Of a stretch of DNA of 64,000 nt, positions 11,551 through 23,956 are shown one piece after another. Position 1 is the first letter of the stretch; each line of letters begins with the position of its first letter. Source of the stretch: Xanthostigma xanthostigma (taxonomy: Eukaryota > Arthropoda > Insecta > Raphidioptera > Raphidiidae); NCBI GenBank assembly GCA_963575645.1, contig OY754465.1, positions 61,031,901-61,095,900 on the forward strand, written 5' to 3'. Below the pieces are notes generated by a model. That model did no database searches and was not told the DNA's origin. It saw nothing but the letters and a program-made list of their open reading frames with translations. The position numbers were made by a program, and so were the translations under genes.

Positions 11551-11789
11551 TTGGGTGACAAAAATAATCAATTTGGGTGACTAAATTACTAAGTGAGCGA
11601 CTGACTGCGCGTGACGAGAAATCAACAGAACAGCAACTTACAAACATCCATTTGAGTTAAAATGGAAAACTTCATAATATTTGAGCGATCTAATATTTGT
11701 TTGAGTGTCAACGTTACGTCCTGCATTTTTTCAAAATTTGGCAAATGATTTATTTATTCTGAGCGGCATTTTGTTAATAGTTAATTGTT

Positions 11790-11872
11790 TGAATAGAACT
11801 GCGTTTTCTAAAAAATATATATTTAATTAAATATACTTTTTTTTAGAAAACGCAGTTCTATTCAAACAATTC
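11790..11872. repeat. Near-perfect hairpin inside the 11551-12300 element
   Basis: GAATAGAACTGCGTTTTCTA at the left is mirrored by TAGAAAACGCAGTTCTATTC at the right, with an AT-rich core in between. Confidence 0.85.
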
Positions 11873-11877
11873 ACTAT

Positions 11878-12105
11878 TTAATTCGCATACCCCGTTATCG
11901 TTCACCCCGGAATTGTTTTTTTTAAAACTCCACATTTGCCCCTTCCCGTTTCACTGCGAGACAATTTGCATACCCCTTTATCGTTCACCCCGGAATTACA
12001 ATTCGCATACCCGTTTATCGTTCACCTCGGAATTATTTCTTTAAACTCCACCTTTGCCCCATCGCGTTTCACTGCGAGACAATTCGCATACCCCTTTATC
12101 AAAAA
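11878..12105 (-). repeat. 37-bp minisatellite block, copy A
   Basis: Units read AATTCGCATACCCCTTTATC plus GTTCACCCCGG, interspersed with the spacer TTTGCCCCTTCCCGTTTCAC and CTGCGAGAC. It is the complement of the block at 36066-36490. Confidence 0.85.
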
Positions 12106-12300
12106 AAGCGGTGGTTTTCAATCTTCATGAAAATGTGAGTTTTTAAGTTGTAGTCTCAAAGTGAAAAAAAAAAAACATAAAAAGTAAAAACAAAAGAAGA
12201 TGTCTGCTTCAAAATTACCGAAGGCATTCTAGTCGCTCACTTAGTAATTTAGTCGCTCACTTAGTAATTCAGCCGCTCACATAGTAATTTAATCACCCAA

Positions 12301-13189
12301 CTATTATTTTAATATTACCTATCTCAAGTTATTAAAACAGTATCTCATCATCAGTCACCACATTTTTTTATTCGACCGTTTTATTATTCCCCATTAAATA
12401 ATTAATAATAGACGAGACCCGGTATAATTAGTTTGACACACCTCGACGCCCAGGAATAAAAAGTATAAATACCTATGCTTTATAAAGACATATGCGTTTA
12501 TAATAGAAATATTATAGAAACTAAATATATGCACACAGCGTAAACAATATAACTGACAAAAAAGAAATTTGAATAAATTGAAAAATTTAAATTTAAATTG
12601 TTATTTTTATATTATAAAGTGTGGAGAATGTCAGTGACCTATTCAAATTGGGATCACACTTTCTACAAACAATGGACGTGCGTTGATTGTTGTCGCAATC
12701 GTACATGTTTTGTTTGTTTATGTATATCAATTGTTATTAGTCAGAATATTCAAGGTTAAATGCAACCGAAACGTGAAATGTGGAGAAATTTGAATATTTC
12801 ATAAATTAAAACAAATAACACTTATTTAGTCTAAGACCCAGTTCACTAGGCACCGATTTTAAACATCGCAATTACCTTGGGATCGTACGATATTTTGGAT
12901 GAACCGCGTAAAAGTTCACTCGCCATTTTATTTCAGGACGGACTATTAATAAATTTTACTTTCTCAACATTTCAATGAACTATTTTATGCGAAACGTATC
13001 ATATGGTAAATATTTATTGTGTACAATTTGTGAAATTACACAAATCATTGAAAAATCGAAATAGAAGCACGAAATGTGTTAATTATGTTAGTATAGATCA
13101 AGTGTTAATGTTGATATCAAATTATTATTAAATTGAAAAGTGACAGCTGTCCGCTGATTATATATAGGTACCGTTGATTTCATGCCGTT
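12301..13189. other. Intergenic, no gene seen
   Basis: AT-rich, without repeats or coding potential that I recognise. Confidence 0.3.
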
Positions 13190-13500
13190 TCTCTTTCAAA
13201 TTTGACGCTTGCATGCAGAAAGCAACACATTTAACCGTATCACTACAGATTCCATCAATAATTTTGCCACATTTTTCGATGTTTCCTGCAACGCGACTTT
13301 TTTCTCTTCAATATAATTACGTTTTCAAGAATTAGTGGCACTCCAACGGCAAATATACTTTTTAAATAAAACATCGAGACCATATTGGATATTTTGAAAT
13401 GAGCTCCACCTCCCAATAGTTTGTTATGACCGGATGAATGTTGAAAGTTTAAATTTACAAATTCAGAAACACTAAATTCCATTGGAATTCGCGATATAAA
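13190..13500 (-). repeat. Dispersed repeat shared with 54340-54640
   Basis: Inverted match to intron 1 of the Kelch gene: AATAATTTTGCCACAT, TGCATGCAGAAAGCAACA and the run translating on one strand to a shared RKMWQNY tail. No terminal structure defined. Confidence 0.55.
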
Positions 13501-14087
13501 TTATGAAAAAAATGAATAATAATTAATTAATTAATAGCGTTCTAAAATAGCTGACGATATCGTTGGCAGTAGAGAAAATGAGGTGGTCAAATAATAATTA
13601 TTGTAATAAGTTTAAATTACAAAATTCATTAACAATAATGAATCATTATTAATATTGTTATTCTAGACATGTAGGCCAGCTAAATTAGCGACATTATTAA
13701 TTGTAATAAACGACTGGTCCCAAATTTAGCTATTGACACAGATTGTACCAAAAGAAGTTACCACATCTTGGCCATCTCCAATCAACGTGCAATTTTTTTT
13801 GCGCACCCCCTTATAAAAAAGTACCTTTCATGCCTGTATGACGATAATTAAATGACCCATAACACTCTAATGCGTAAAGTAATTAAGGGGCGAGACCAAA
13901 AATAATTAGTTTATTGTTAAAAAAAATCGAAATTTTGAACAAAAATGAAAATCCTTCGATCAAGGACTAGTTTTAATATTATTAATAAGCTGTAAAAATT
14001 TCATCAAAATCCATCGAGTGGTATTCGAATTATAGTTGATTTGATTTTTCAAGATTTCATATTTTCGAGAAAAACACATTATAGTAG
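13501..14087. other. Intergenic, no gene seen
   Basis: Contains generic element-like text (TAAAAATTTCATCAAAATCC) of the kind found in insect transposon untranslated regions; no boundaries found. Confidence 0.3.
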
Positions 14088-16097
14088 AAGAGCTAGTGAA
14101 CCATCCGAGTAACCCGTTTCCCACAAAGCTAGAAAATTTTTAAATGATATTTTATTATCCGTCATTTAAGAAAATACCGTTCTGGCAGGCATCTCGCGGT
14201 TGCGTCATCATCCCTTAAATTTTTGAAAATGTCAAAAAAAAAAAATTTTTAACCTACTCCCACAAGGCTACAATTTTAATATGTTGTAATTTACATATGT
14301 TTAAGTGTAAAAAAAAATGACAGACTATTTTGAGGGTTGCAAGTATGTGCCAGACAATAGCAAAGTTGTCATCGGGATAGTAATTCGTAACCTGCTCCCA
14401 CAAGGCTAAAATTTTGAGGGCATGTTCTTTAAATTGTTTAAAAAATATATGTAAAAAGCCAGAACATTCTAGCGGTTGCGGGTGTCTGCCAGACAAGTAT
14501 TTAATAGTCATGACTCTCGATGGGAGTGCGAGCGCAACAGACTTATACGAGTTCCAATGTTAGAAAGAGAGAATACACCTATTGTACTGCAGACTGGAGA
14601 GGGATTTCAACGTTATTTTAACGGAAAAAGCGAGCGCGCATGAGGGGCTGAGGCGTATATGTCTGACTGTATAAAAAAAATCGAGTATTTTTTTTTAAAT
14701 GGACCACTAAAATATTATTCTAAATGACGGAAAAAAGGCTGTCGAAGTTTCAGCTCTTAATATTAATTTTAAGATGTGCTTCTCGCGATTTTCTATTTCC
14801 CATTTAAATTACATATAGAAAACAAATCTTTTTAACTTTGGAGTTTTATAATATGTCAATGGGATTGGCTTTTTGATAAAACTAACACCTACAAATTTTT
14901 GTCGGAAATCGAATGCTCTATAAAAAAGGATCTCTTATTATTTTATGATAAATCTACTCTTTCAAAAGTTATTCGCGGTTAAAATTGAATTTTATGAATT
15001 TTCTACTTTTAAAATTATCGTAAAATTTTGTAGAACTTTTTTTGAAAAAATTGCTATTAAATAAATAATTAAAATTTTTAAGTGAATTGGTATATGATTT
15101 TCTTTATGAATGATTTTCAATGGAAAAAATTGATACTTCCATGTCCAAATAATAGCAATTTTTGCAAAAAAACTACAAAATTTTACGATAATTTTAAAAA
15201 TAGAAAATTCATGAAATTAAAATTTAACCGCGAATAGCTTTTGAAAGAGTAGATTTATCATAAAATAATAAGAGACCCGTTTTTATAGAGCATTCAATTT
15301 CCGACAAAAATTTGTATTAGTTTTATCCATTGACATATTATAAAACACTAAAGCTAAAAAGATTTTATTTTTCTGTTATTTAATGGGAAATAGAAAATCG
15401 CGATGAGAGGCACCTCTTAATATTAATATTAAGAGCTGAAACTTCGAGACCCTTTTTTCCGTCATTTTCGGTGGTCCATTTAAAAAAAAATAGTCGATTT
15501 TTTTTATACAGTCTATTACATATTATACGCCTTAGCCCCTCATGCGCGCTCACTTTTTCCGTTAAAATAACGTTGGAATCCCTCTCCAGTCTGCAGTACA
15601 ATAGATGTATTCTCTCTTTCTAACATTGGAACTCGTATAAGTCTGTTGCGCTCGCACTCCTATCGAGATTCATGACTATTAAATACTTGTCTGGCAGACA
15701 CCCGCAACCGCTAGAATGTTCTGGCTTTTTACATATGTTTTTTAAACAATTTAAAGAACATGCCCTCAAAATTTTAGCCTTGTGGGAGCAGGTTACGAAT
15801 TACTATCCCGATGACAACTTTGCTATTGTCTGGCACATACTTGCAACCCTCAAAATAGTCTGTCATTTTTTTTTTACACTTAAACATATGTAAATTACAA
15901 CATATTAAAATTGTAGCCTTGTGGGAGTAGGTTAAAAAAAAATTTTTTTTTGACATTATCAAAAATTTAAGGGATGATGACTCAACCGCGAGATGCCTGC
16001 CAGAACGGTATTTTCTTAAATGACGGATAATAAAATATCATTTAAAAATTTTCTAGCTTTGTGGGAAACGGGTTACTCAGATGGTTCACTAGCTCTT
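14088..16097. mobile_element. 2-kb foldback element with arms of almost 1 kb
   Basis: The left end AAGAGCTAGTGAACCATC and right end GATGGTTCACTAGCTCTT mark arms that stay complementary to about 15058 and 15168, leaving a loop of about 110 bp. Landmarks in both arms include GGCAGGCATCTCGCGGTTG, the CCCGATGACAACTTTGCTAT block and CTCTCCAGTCTGCAGTACAA. A 70-85 codon open frame appears once per arm, but its sequence shows no known domain. No target duplication was clear. Confidence 0.85.
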
Positions 16098-16624
16098 AGA
16101 CTATTAGTATTTCGATGTAGATACGGTATTATATTTCCTATAAAGTTTATAGTTTTTGAGTTATACATTTTTGAGAATTTCTGAACGAGGTTTCCCATTT
16201 TACCTACACTTGATTTATGTATAGAAATACTAATTAAATAATTACTTAGATCGAATCATCAATTCCTGGGCCATACAATCGCTTCTGCCGACGTGGAAGT
16301 TTCCTGCCATGGGGGTCCGAGTAATAATATTGTATGATATCTCAAAAACTATTCATCGGATTGACTTGAAATTTTCAGAGATTATTTTCGATATATCATA
16401 CTTCAAGAAAATGCAAAAAAAAAAAATAAAATCGATTTTTTGAAAAATCTAACTGCCTATCCAAATCTTTGATTAACGTCTGATTAGAACTCTTCAATAA
16501 ATAAATTGGTCGATAATTTTATTTATTGAAAACTAACTGCATATCCCTCCTTAAAAAAGCGATCTGTCAGTTACCATTTAGTATCTTAATATAAACACAA
16601 AACGGGTGTAGTTTTCGTAAAATG
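16098..16624. other. Unassigned non-coding stretch
   Basis: Includes text typical of transposon untranslated regions (ATATCTCAAAAACTATTCAT). No boundaries or genes. Confidence 0.3.
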
Positions 16625-17520
16625 CTACAAGTGTATCTCATTCAGTCAACTATTTGATGGCTTTGGTTCGGCGTTAGTTATCTCGTAAGAACATTCACTA
16701 CACATCACACACGGCTTATGGCAGTAGTGACTAGTCTCACAGTGTATATTGTAGTTTTTTGTCAGCAGTGTTTGAAAAAAGTGAATAATTAAAACATCAT
16801 AAACATTAGACTGGTCGTTAAAAATATAATTTTTTTCGACGTCACCTAAAAAGCTTCCTTTTGATGTAAAAAGGCAAGGACAAGCTTTTTAAAAAAATAT
16901 ATAAAAAATAACAAAACGAGTTCATTTTTTGAAACCGTATTTTTTTCGAAATTTTTCGCGACAAACATTATGTTTACGATTTCGTGATCGAAATGTAATA
17001 AATTATTGATAATTAAGTATATGATTAATAACAATACTTTATTATTATCAACATTTACTTGAGCCTTGGAATTAATAAATCTACTAATAAAAAATAAGTT
17101 TACATTAATTTAGTTTCAAAATTTTAAATATCTTGTAATTTTTATTAACTAGACAACATAAAATTTAAAAAAAAATCTATACTTACTTTCTCCCGGACAC
17201 GAAATTGTATTTCAGAAAAAATGGTATTAATTGTTGTGAGAAATTTCGAAAAAAAAATACGATTTTACCAAAAAATTAAACTTAGATCGTTTTGCGGCAC
17301 GTATTAATTTTTTTTTCTAAAAAAAGCTTGTCCTTGCCTTTTTACATCAAAAGGAAGCTTTTTAGGGGGCGTCAAAAAAAATTAATTTTAAAACAGATTT
17401 GATTCATAATTTAATTGACCTTGTCTCATTCAGGGCCTGTGTTAGGAGCTACCTTCGGGTGACCCTGCAGAACACAAAATGTTCACGCGCCGCCTCTGCT
17501 TTTGATATACGTAACCCTAA
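16625..17520 (+). repeat. Dispersed repeat C, copy 3, split by a foldback MITE
   Basis: Homology with copy 1 covers 16625-16808 and resumes at 17400 (GATTCATAATTTAATTGACC, ACCCTGCAGAACAC, TTCACGCGCCGCC). The intervening 0.6 kb is the inserted foldback element. Confidence 0.6.
16809..17399. mobile_element. Foldback MITE inserted in repeat C
   Basis: Terminal arms of about 65 bp pair: AAAAAGCTTCCTTTTGATGT near 16849 and ACATCAAAAGGAAGCTTTTT near 17344, each continuing through AAAAAGGCAAGGACAAGCTT. The outer ends match imperfectly (TAATTTTTTTCGACG versus its complement). The uninterrupted copy 1 of repeat C defines the insertion. Confidence 0.7.
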
Positions 17521-17951
17521 AATACGTTGTCCATCATATGCGATGGCCGACAAAAGAGATTCTGAATTTTTCAGACGTTCTGGCCGTTCTGAAACACTGT
17601 ATATACCATACAATATTAATAATATCATTACGGAAACCATTGAAAATTAGTCTCGTTTAAGTAAAGCGTGGGTTACGGTTCGTTAATAAAACGAGACACT
17701 CGAGTATACCAGCAATTGCGTAATCATTTATACAATTGAACAGCAGAATATATAGACGTCACGTGTTCTTGTTGTTAATATAATAATTAAGACGTATCAC
17801 ATACTGTATCGGGCCATCGACATTTGGTGCCAAATGTAATTTCTCATTTTGAGTTATATTAATCTCAACTAAAAATCAATTTGACTTTCTAGTGTAAAGA
17901 TCAGAAGTTGAACTGGATATTGACACTAGTAGTCCGTCTCAAATTTAATAT
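17521..17951. other. Unassigned non-coding stretch
   Basis: Nothing recognised apart from the tail of repeat C. Confidence 0.3.
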
Positions 17952-18660
17952 ACAGGGTGTCCCTAAAAGGTCTTTACAAAAGCCTACCACATATTCTTCA
18001 GGCTAAAACAACTCGATACAAGCAAACTTACCTCAGTACAAAGTTGCTTAGTTCGGGCGCTAGACGGCTCTTAAGTTACAATTTTCAAATCGTTTTTGCT
18101 TTATAACTTTGAAACGGCTCATGAGATTTTACTAAAATTTGGTACGTTGGCATAGCTTTATTGGGCAATAAAACCCATATCATAATAATGATGAATATCA
18201 TTCCATGGGCGTAGTACTTGATTTTTTCGATAATTAAACATCTAAAAACTTCTACGCCAATGGAAAAAAATCAGTTTAAGTATGAAATCTGGATCACGCG
18301 ACTCATTTACTACAAAAAAGGTACTCTTGATAAAATTCGATTACTCTCATAGTTTCGACAAAATTTTAATTTTAGTAATTTAGAGCATAATTAAATATTA
18401 AAACTCTAGTAGTACCTACTCAATTCTGTATTTCTTCAACACGGTCTAAAATATCTTCTTCGACTTCAGGAATCCTCACAAAACGCTGTCTTCCATAATC
18501 ACCAGTTCTAGGAGCAAAATGACCGGTCTCCCGAAGACGCATCTCAACTGCAGCAAAAGTTGGGTGGCTGGATATGAATATCACTGTCGCGTATCCAGCC
18601 ACCCAACCTTTGCTGCAGTTGAGTTTTAATATTTAATTATGCTCTATTAAATTACTAAAA
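17952..18660. mobile_element. Decayed transposable element starting TACAGGGTGTCCC
   Basis: The start TACAGGGTGTCCCTAAAAGG is a common end motif of insect elements carrying DUF4817-like helix-turn-helix proteins, and such a fragment follows at 18420-18602. The 18370-18650 part is a hairpin (AATTTAGAGCATAATTAAAT pairs with ATTTAATTATGCTCTATTAA). Class uncertain. Confidence 0.5.
18420..18602 (-). pseudogene. DUF4817-like helix-turn-helix fragment of a transposon protein
   Basis: The frame contains VEMRLRETGHFAPRTGDYGR followed by VRIPEVEEDILDRVEEIQN. This matches the recalled pattern of the N-terminal HTH of many insect transposon-derived proteins (spacing of ETG, R-T/R-P, EE-L). It is truncated at both ends by the hairpin structure. 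Confidence 0.6.
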
Positions 18661-18842
18661 TTACAATTAACCCCCCCCCCTCCCGAAAAATAAAATATCT
18701 ACGCCCTTGGGTCGGAAGACGTAAAGTTAGTTGTTTCTTTCCACTTCAGCGAATAGTTTGCAACTGATCACATCATGACTAACGTAATTCAACGCTATCA
18801 AATAAGTAATCAAAGTATCAAACAATCCAATAGAACCTATAC

Positions 18843-19388
18843 CAGCGTTGCCAGTTTTTTTTTGCCAAGTCGGGATTTTGAAACTCTTTGAGTGAAAACA
18901 GCGGGATTCTTTCGTCGAAAGCGGGACATAGTAAAAAACGTATATAATCAGAAGTTTTTAAATACCTATTTATCTTTTTATTTGAATTAAAATCACGTTT
19001 ACGTGACAATAGATAGCAAAAATAGCCATAGAAAATGTATTTTAATAAAAATATAATATTTTAAATCAGATTTACCCTATCGTTAAATAGTTGAGTCTTA
19101 TTCGTTTTCAGAATAAAAAAAAAAAACAAATCAAAATCAAAAAAGTTTTATTCATTAGAAAAATATGGCGTTTCAAACAATAGTCTGTGGAGTCAGTGTT
19201 ACAAATTGCAACTTACAGTAAGAGAATAAATATTTATAAGAATTACTTATTCATGACATTTCTGTGAAGATTTAACTTCTTTTAAAGTTATCCCCGAAAA
19301 GCGGGACTGAGCCTGTCCCGCGCGGGACATTTAATTTTGATTTAAAAATCGGGACGTCCCGCCAAAATCGGGACGTCTGGCAACGCTG
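18843..19388. mobile_element. hAT-type MITE family D, copy 1
   Basis: The ends are CAGCGTTGCCAG and CTGGCAACGCTG. Flanks ACCTATAC (18835-18842) and ATCTATAC (19389-19396) form an 8-bp target duplication with one mismatch. GC-rich GGGACG repeats sit near one end. About 550 bp, no coding. Confidence 0.85.
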
Positions 19389-19396
19389 ATCTATAC

Positions 19397-20066
19397 CTAC
19401 ATGTATCAATTTGAAATTAAACCGTTTGCTGTTTATTACCGGTTGCTTTGTCATAAATAAAATATTAATGAGTACAATATATTAATTAGGAGTTCGATTT
19501 ATAAATTGCATTACCATGTCCGTAACCTTCATAGTTCATAGCACGTGGTTCAATGCCAATTTATCAAAATGACATTGAATATTATAAATCATAATATATG
19601 AAAACATCAATTAATGAAATACAAAATATTTAATTGACTATATTATAATTCACAACATTAAAAAATATAACACAGAGTGATAAACCCGGAACAAAATTAA
19701 AGTATATTTATGTTTTCCGGTTTGAAGTTACCGGAAAAAGCTAAAAACACTTTATACAATTATGTATAAATTTCGGAAATGTATTTCAAGTAACCAGACA
19801 TTTGTTCAGGATGTTCTTTTAACACGTAAGAATAGATACGGAAATTATACAAGAAATGCAGACAACGAGGCCGATTTATCCACAAAGAGAAATAATTAAT
19901 AGTTAGGGGAGCCCTCGAAAGTATGAACTATAAATCTATAAGTAGTGAAGTTTTTGGATAAAATATTTTTAACACTCTTTTATTAGCTTGACTGTATGTA
20001 TGTATGCATGTATGTGACGGAATATTTCAAACTAATTTTTTTTGTTCTTCAAGTACCTACTTATTC
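19397..20066. other. Spacer between the two family D copies
   Basis: AT-rich, no gene or repeat recognised. Confidence 0.3.
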
Positions 20067-20074
20067 CTCCGAAT

Positions 20075-20636
20075 CAGCGTTGCCAGACGTCCCGATTTTG
20101 GCGGGACGTCCCGATTTTTGAATCAAAATTAAATGTCCCGCGCGGGACTGGCTCAGTCCCGCTTTTCGGGGATAACTCGGGGATAACTTTAAAAGAAGTT
20201 AAATCTTCACAGAAATATCATGAATAAGTAATTCTTATAAATAATTATTCTCTTATTGTACGTTGCAATTTGTAACACTCACTCCACAAACTATTGTTTG
20301 AAACGCCATATTTTTCTAATGAATAAAACTTTTTTGATTTTGATTTCTGTTTTTTTTTTTTTATTCTGAAGACGAATAAGACTCAACTATTTAACGATAG
20401 GGTAAATCTGATTTAAAATATTATATTTTTATTAAAATGCATTTTCTATGGCTATTTTTGCTATCTATCGTCACGTAAACGTAATTTTAATTCAAATAAA
20501 AAGATAAATAGGTATTTGAAAACTTCTGATTATATACGTTTTTTTAATATGTCCCGCTTTCGACGAAAGAATCCCGCTGTTTTCACTCAAAGAGTTCTAA
20601 AATCCCGACTTGGCAAAAAAAAAACTGGCAACGCTG
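20075..20636. mobile_element. hAT-type MITE family D, copy 2 (opposite orientation)
   Basis: Same ends as copy 1 in inverted orientation, with a perfect 8-bp duplication CTCCGAAT (20067-20074 and 20637-20644). The two copies, 0.7 kb apart, could pair with one another. Confidence 0.9.
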
Positions 20637-20644
20637 CTCCGAAT

Positions 20645-21360
20645 TAATATAAATAATTCAATTCACCAAGCATATAACTATGTTTACTGCAGGTATAAAT
20701 CTATTCTGTCTTACTTCGAGAGTATAAATATTTATTCGCCGGATAAAATAATAATATCTAACCTATAAAACGTGGAGTATTATATCTACAGTTTGCTCTT
20801 GTGAATTTATTCGTGTGTTGTTTATTAACCTTTTGTATATAGTTGTAAAACATTAAAGTTAGTGGAAGTTTTGTGTGAATTGGGTTAGAATAAAACATTA
20901 TTGTTTTGTGAAATTTTTTTTGACGTTTACACTAACGCCGCCGGTCGGATTTTTGAGTGAACGTCAAAATATTCAACAAAAAGAGCAAGGAGTATAGTGC
21001 AGTGTATATTTATTCTTTAACTAACTTTTCTATCTGATAACTTGCGTGCGGTGAATTGAAAATTTTTATTCTAACGAATAAATTTGTTCCAAGATAAGGA
21101 ACTTCTATCTTTAATATGTGTTCGGTGAATATGGGCATTTCGCATGCCGAGAGAAACGAAACATTTACAATTTTATTAGTAGGTAGTGTAGACGCGAGAT
21201 ATTATGCTTCTAAAATCTAAAGTTCGGCATGTCTAAGGCCCACGAAGATGTCAAAATTAACTTGGTGGACGAGGCACAATAAAGAACATAGATGTTTCTA
21301 AGTAAAGAACAGGATGTGGGGCTCAAAAGCGTGGGACGATAGACCAGTCACTAGTCCGAT
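20645..21360. other. Intergenic, no gene seen
   Basis: No supportable coding region; short frames only. Confidence 0.3.
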
Positions 21361-21888
21361 ATCAATTTTCACTGGAACTGCATTTTATTATAATCTGTAA
21401 TTAGGGTATTTCTGTCTGTACAGCGTTGTGCATTATATTCAACATTCTGAACGACCACTCGAAATAGCTGCTTTGTCTGTAGACGCCGGTAAAAAAAAAG
21501 ACAACCACGCCGAGTGCGTTCGCAACGATTCTCGGCAGCTCTCAGCACCGAAAAACAGCTAATTCTATTTACCAGACTGCCCCAAAAGGAGGGTAATGCT
21601 TTTCGAGTGCAAATGGCGGCCCGGGGGCCGGATTCGGCCCGCAGCACAATTTTGTCCCGGCCCGCGAAGCAGTTTATAAATTTTAGAAAAATAGTAAAGA
21701 AATAGCAAGGGCGCCAGAACAGACGAAAATCTTTTTTTTTTGAGGACCTTTTTTTTGCTTTCCAAATGCGGAAATAGAATGTGAGGACTTTTTTTTGGCC
21801 CGCGGTCAAATTTTCATCAGCTATACGGCCCGCGGTCGAATTTTCATCAGCTATGTGACCCGCCGATCAAAAGATTTGCCCGCCCCTG
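21361..21888 (-). mobile_element. hAT-like element remnant, one end visible
   Basis: Read on the minus strand it begins CAGGGGCGGGCAAATCTTTT, a widespread hAT end motif, followed by repeated AGCTGATGAAAATTCGACCG and GCGGGCC blocks. CTCTATAG (21889-21896) is the candidate outer duplication, but the partner end was not found. Confidence 0.55.
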
Positions 21889-22011
21889 CTCTATAGCCTA
21901 AACAGTTTTATGGATTTTGACATAATATGAGGTGTCGTTAGCTTCGTCTTAATTGTGGGAGTGACGTAAGGTACACGGTACAATATTTAAACATGGCGTC
22001 TGCAAATCAAA

Positions 22012-22488
22012 AAAGAAGGGGGATAAAAAATATTTTTTCTTCACACCTCGATCGAAAATACATACTTTCGGCATCAATTGTAAGGCAGAAAGTCTAAAAT
22101 TTGCGCATTGGTGGGATTACATTACACACTGATGCGGGAAATACGTACGTTCGGGCGGCAGTAAAGGAAATAACCTATATCAACTGTTGTTTAGATGTCG
22201 TTTCCATAGCAACCCTATTACATTTTAGCTAATAGTCGCGAACAGCTGTCATTCGTGTTTTTACGTGTAACCTCAAAGCTGTTTGCTTGGAGTTTATCTG
22301 TGTTTTTAAGTAATTAATTAATGTATTTAATAAGCGTACTTATGATCGATGTATGAAGAAAAATAGTACTATGCACTACACTAGCCGAAAGTTTGATGTT
22401 ATTGCACTGCGCGCCATGGGCATCATGGCGCGCAGTGCAAGAATATCAAACTTTCGGCCCTTGTGGTGTAATATACTATAGTTATTAT
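22012..22488 (-). repeat. Dispersed repeat G, copy 2
   Basis: Inverted relative to the copy at 697-1165. Its terminal hairpin (about 22385-22465) is nearly perfect: GCCGAAAGTTTGATGTTATT pairs with AATATCAAACTTTCGGC around a GCGCGCCATG core. No target duplication was identified. Confidence 0.6.
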
Positions 22489-23325
22489 AACAATATGGGT
22501 ATCAAATAAAAGAACTGCTAAACGGTCATTTCAATACTTTGTTCTATACCAATCCTATCTGCAAATGAAAAATATGAAATTTTTCGTAAAAAAATATTTT
22601 GACACTGTTATGACCGAAGTTTTGCCCGCGACATGATATGCTCGACAACTAAGGTCATTAGGGACAACATAAAGCGCATACGCAAATATTAAGTCTTAAG
22701 GAATCTATCGATTTCGCATCAATAATCTCATAAACTATGCCTATAATGGACACAAATCATTCCAATTTTAAAAATATTTTCGGGCTGAGTTGGAAAAAAA
22801 AAGAAACCTATGTCAACGACGGCTTATCTCTCAATTAATGTTAGACGGATCTTTTAACAGCCACTGAGTTTTATGGATTGTAAACAAACTCATAATATGA
22901 GAGCGTCATGATTGTTATCGTCCGAACGGATCGACATCGGGGCAAACTCCCCTAACAGGCCATGCATGTTACAACTTGTTTCGTCCCCACAGGTAAATAT
23001 TACATAAGCAATATAAGCGCACATATAGTCTGTATATTACACTATACTCGCATACACACAATAGCTGTCATTTTATACACTATGTCCCAAAAATATTACT
23101 GAGCAAACACATTGAATCGATTGATTTTTTTGACGTGAAAATGTCTATTCGTTCGCTAAGTACAGTGATAGTCTAATAATGCAATGATTGGGCGCACGAC
23201 GGATAGAGTATGTTTTACGAGTTAGTCGCGCACGATTTGTTTTGCCTGTGACGTCATCGCACGAATGTACGCGCATGCGCTTGATAGTCTCGAATTAGCT
23301 TTTTATAAAGTCTAAAATTAATGTA
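22489..23325. other. Intergenic, no gene seen
   Basis: No supportable gene or element boundary. Confidence 0.3.
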
Positions 23326-23470
23326 TTAGTGTTGCAACGATATAGATATCGGAAAACCGATAAATATCGATATATCGACGCCTAAAAATATCGATATTTA
23401 TCGATATCGACGATACGCCGATATCGATATATCAATATCGAAAAACTCAATATATCGTAACGAAATATTG
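23326..23470. repeat. ATCGATA-rich palindromic tract
   Basis: Begins TGTTGCAACGATATAGATAT and contains more than ten overlapping ATCGATA/ATATCGAT motifs. A shorter relative lies at about 23780-23820, possibly the other end of one element (about 23326-23833). Confidence 0.65.
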
Positions 23471-23956
23471 AAAAACCCGCCCACATTTTGCTAAATAAAT
23501 ACTTAATTTTACTTATTAATTAATAAATAAATATTTATTAACTAACTCATTTTTCTTATACTGCTCCATTTTTACATACTTGTTTATATTTTTTAGGTTA
23601 TGTTAGTTGCTTGTTGTTATTTTTATTTCAAAGTTACTATTTTTAAATTCGATAGCTGGTTCAAAATACTGGAATTAAAAATTTTTAAGAAATTTATGAA
23701 AACAAAACACATTTTACATATCATTACATACAAACGTTTGATGTAACTAAAATTAGATTGGATTTTTATAAGTTTTAATTCGATATATATCGATATTGAT
23801 ATATCGATATTTTTAAAAACCTTGCATCCCTATAATGTATCGTGGAAACGCGTTTCGCTAGAACATTGATTCGGGTGTCATTTTAAAGAGCTCTCGGAGC
23901 ACTACTAACAATTTTTAACTGATTTGATGAACTATTTTAATAAACCACATTATTAA

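Larger units (their letters stand above)
11551..12300. mobile_element. MITE with repeated CACTTAGTAATTTAG subterminal motifs
   Basis: Ends TTGGGTGACA and its complement region AATCACCCAA. Inside each end lie copies of AAATTACTAAGTGAGCGACT or its complement. The middle holds a perfect hairpin and a block of the 37-bp minisatellite that also fills the element at 35759-36616. Confidence 0.7.

Noticed and set aside
21369-21809. 146-residue minus-strand open frame, the longest in the left half
   Set aside because: Lies over a hAT-like remnant with repeated GGCCCGCGG motifs; the translation shows no transposase motif.
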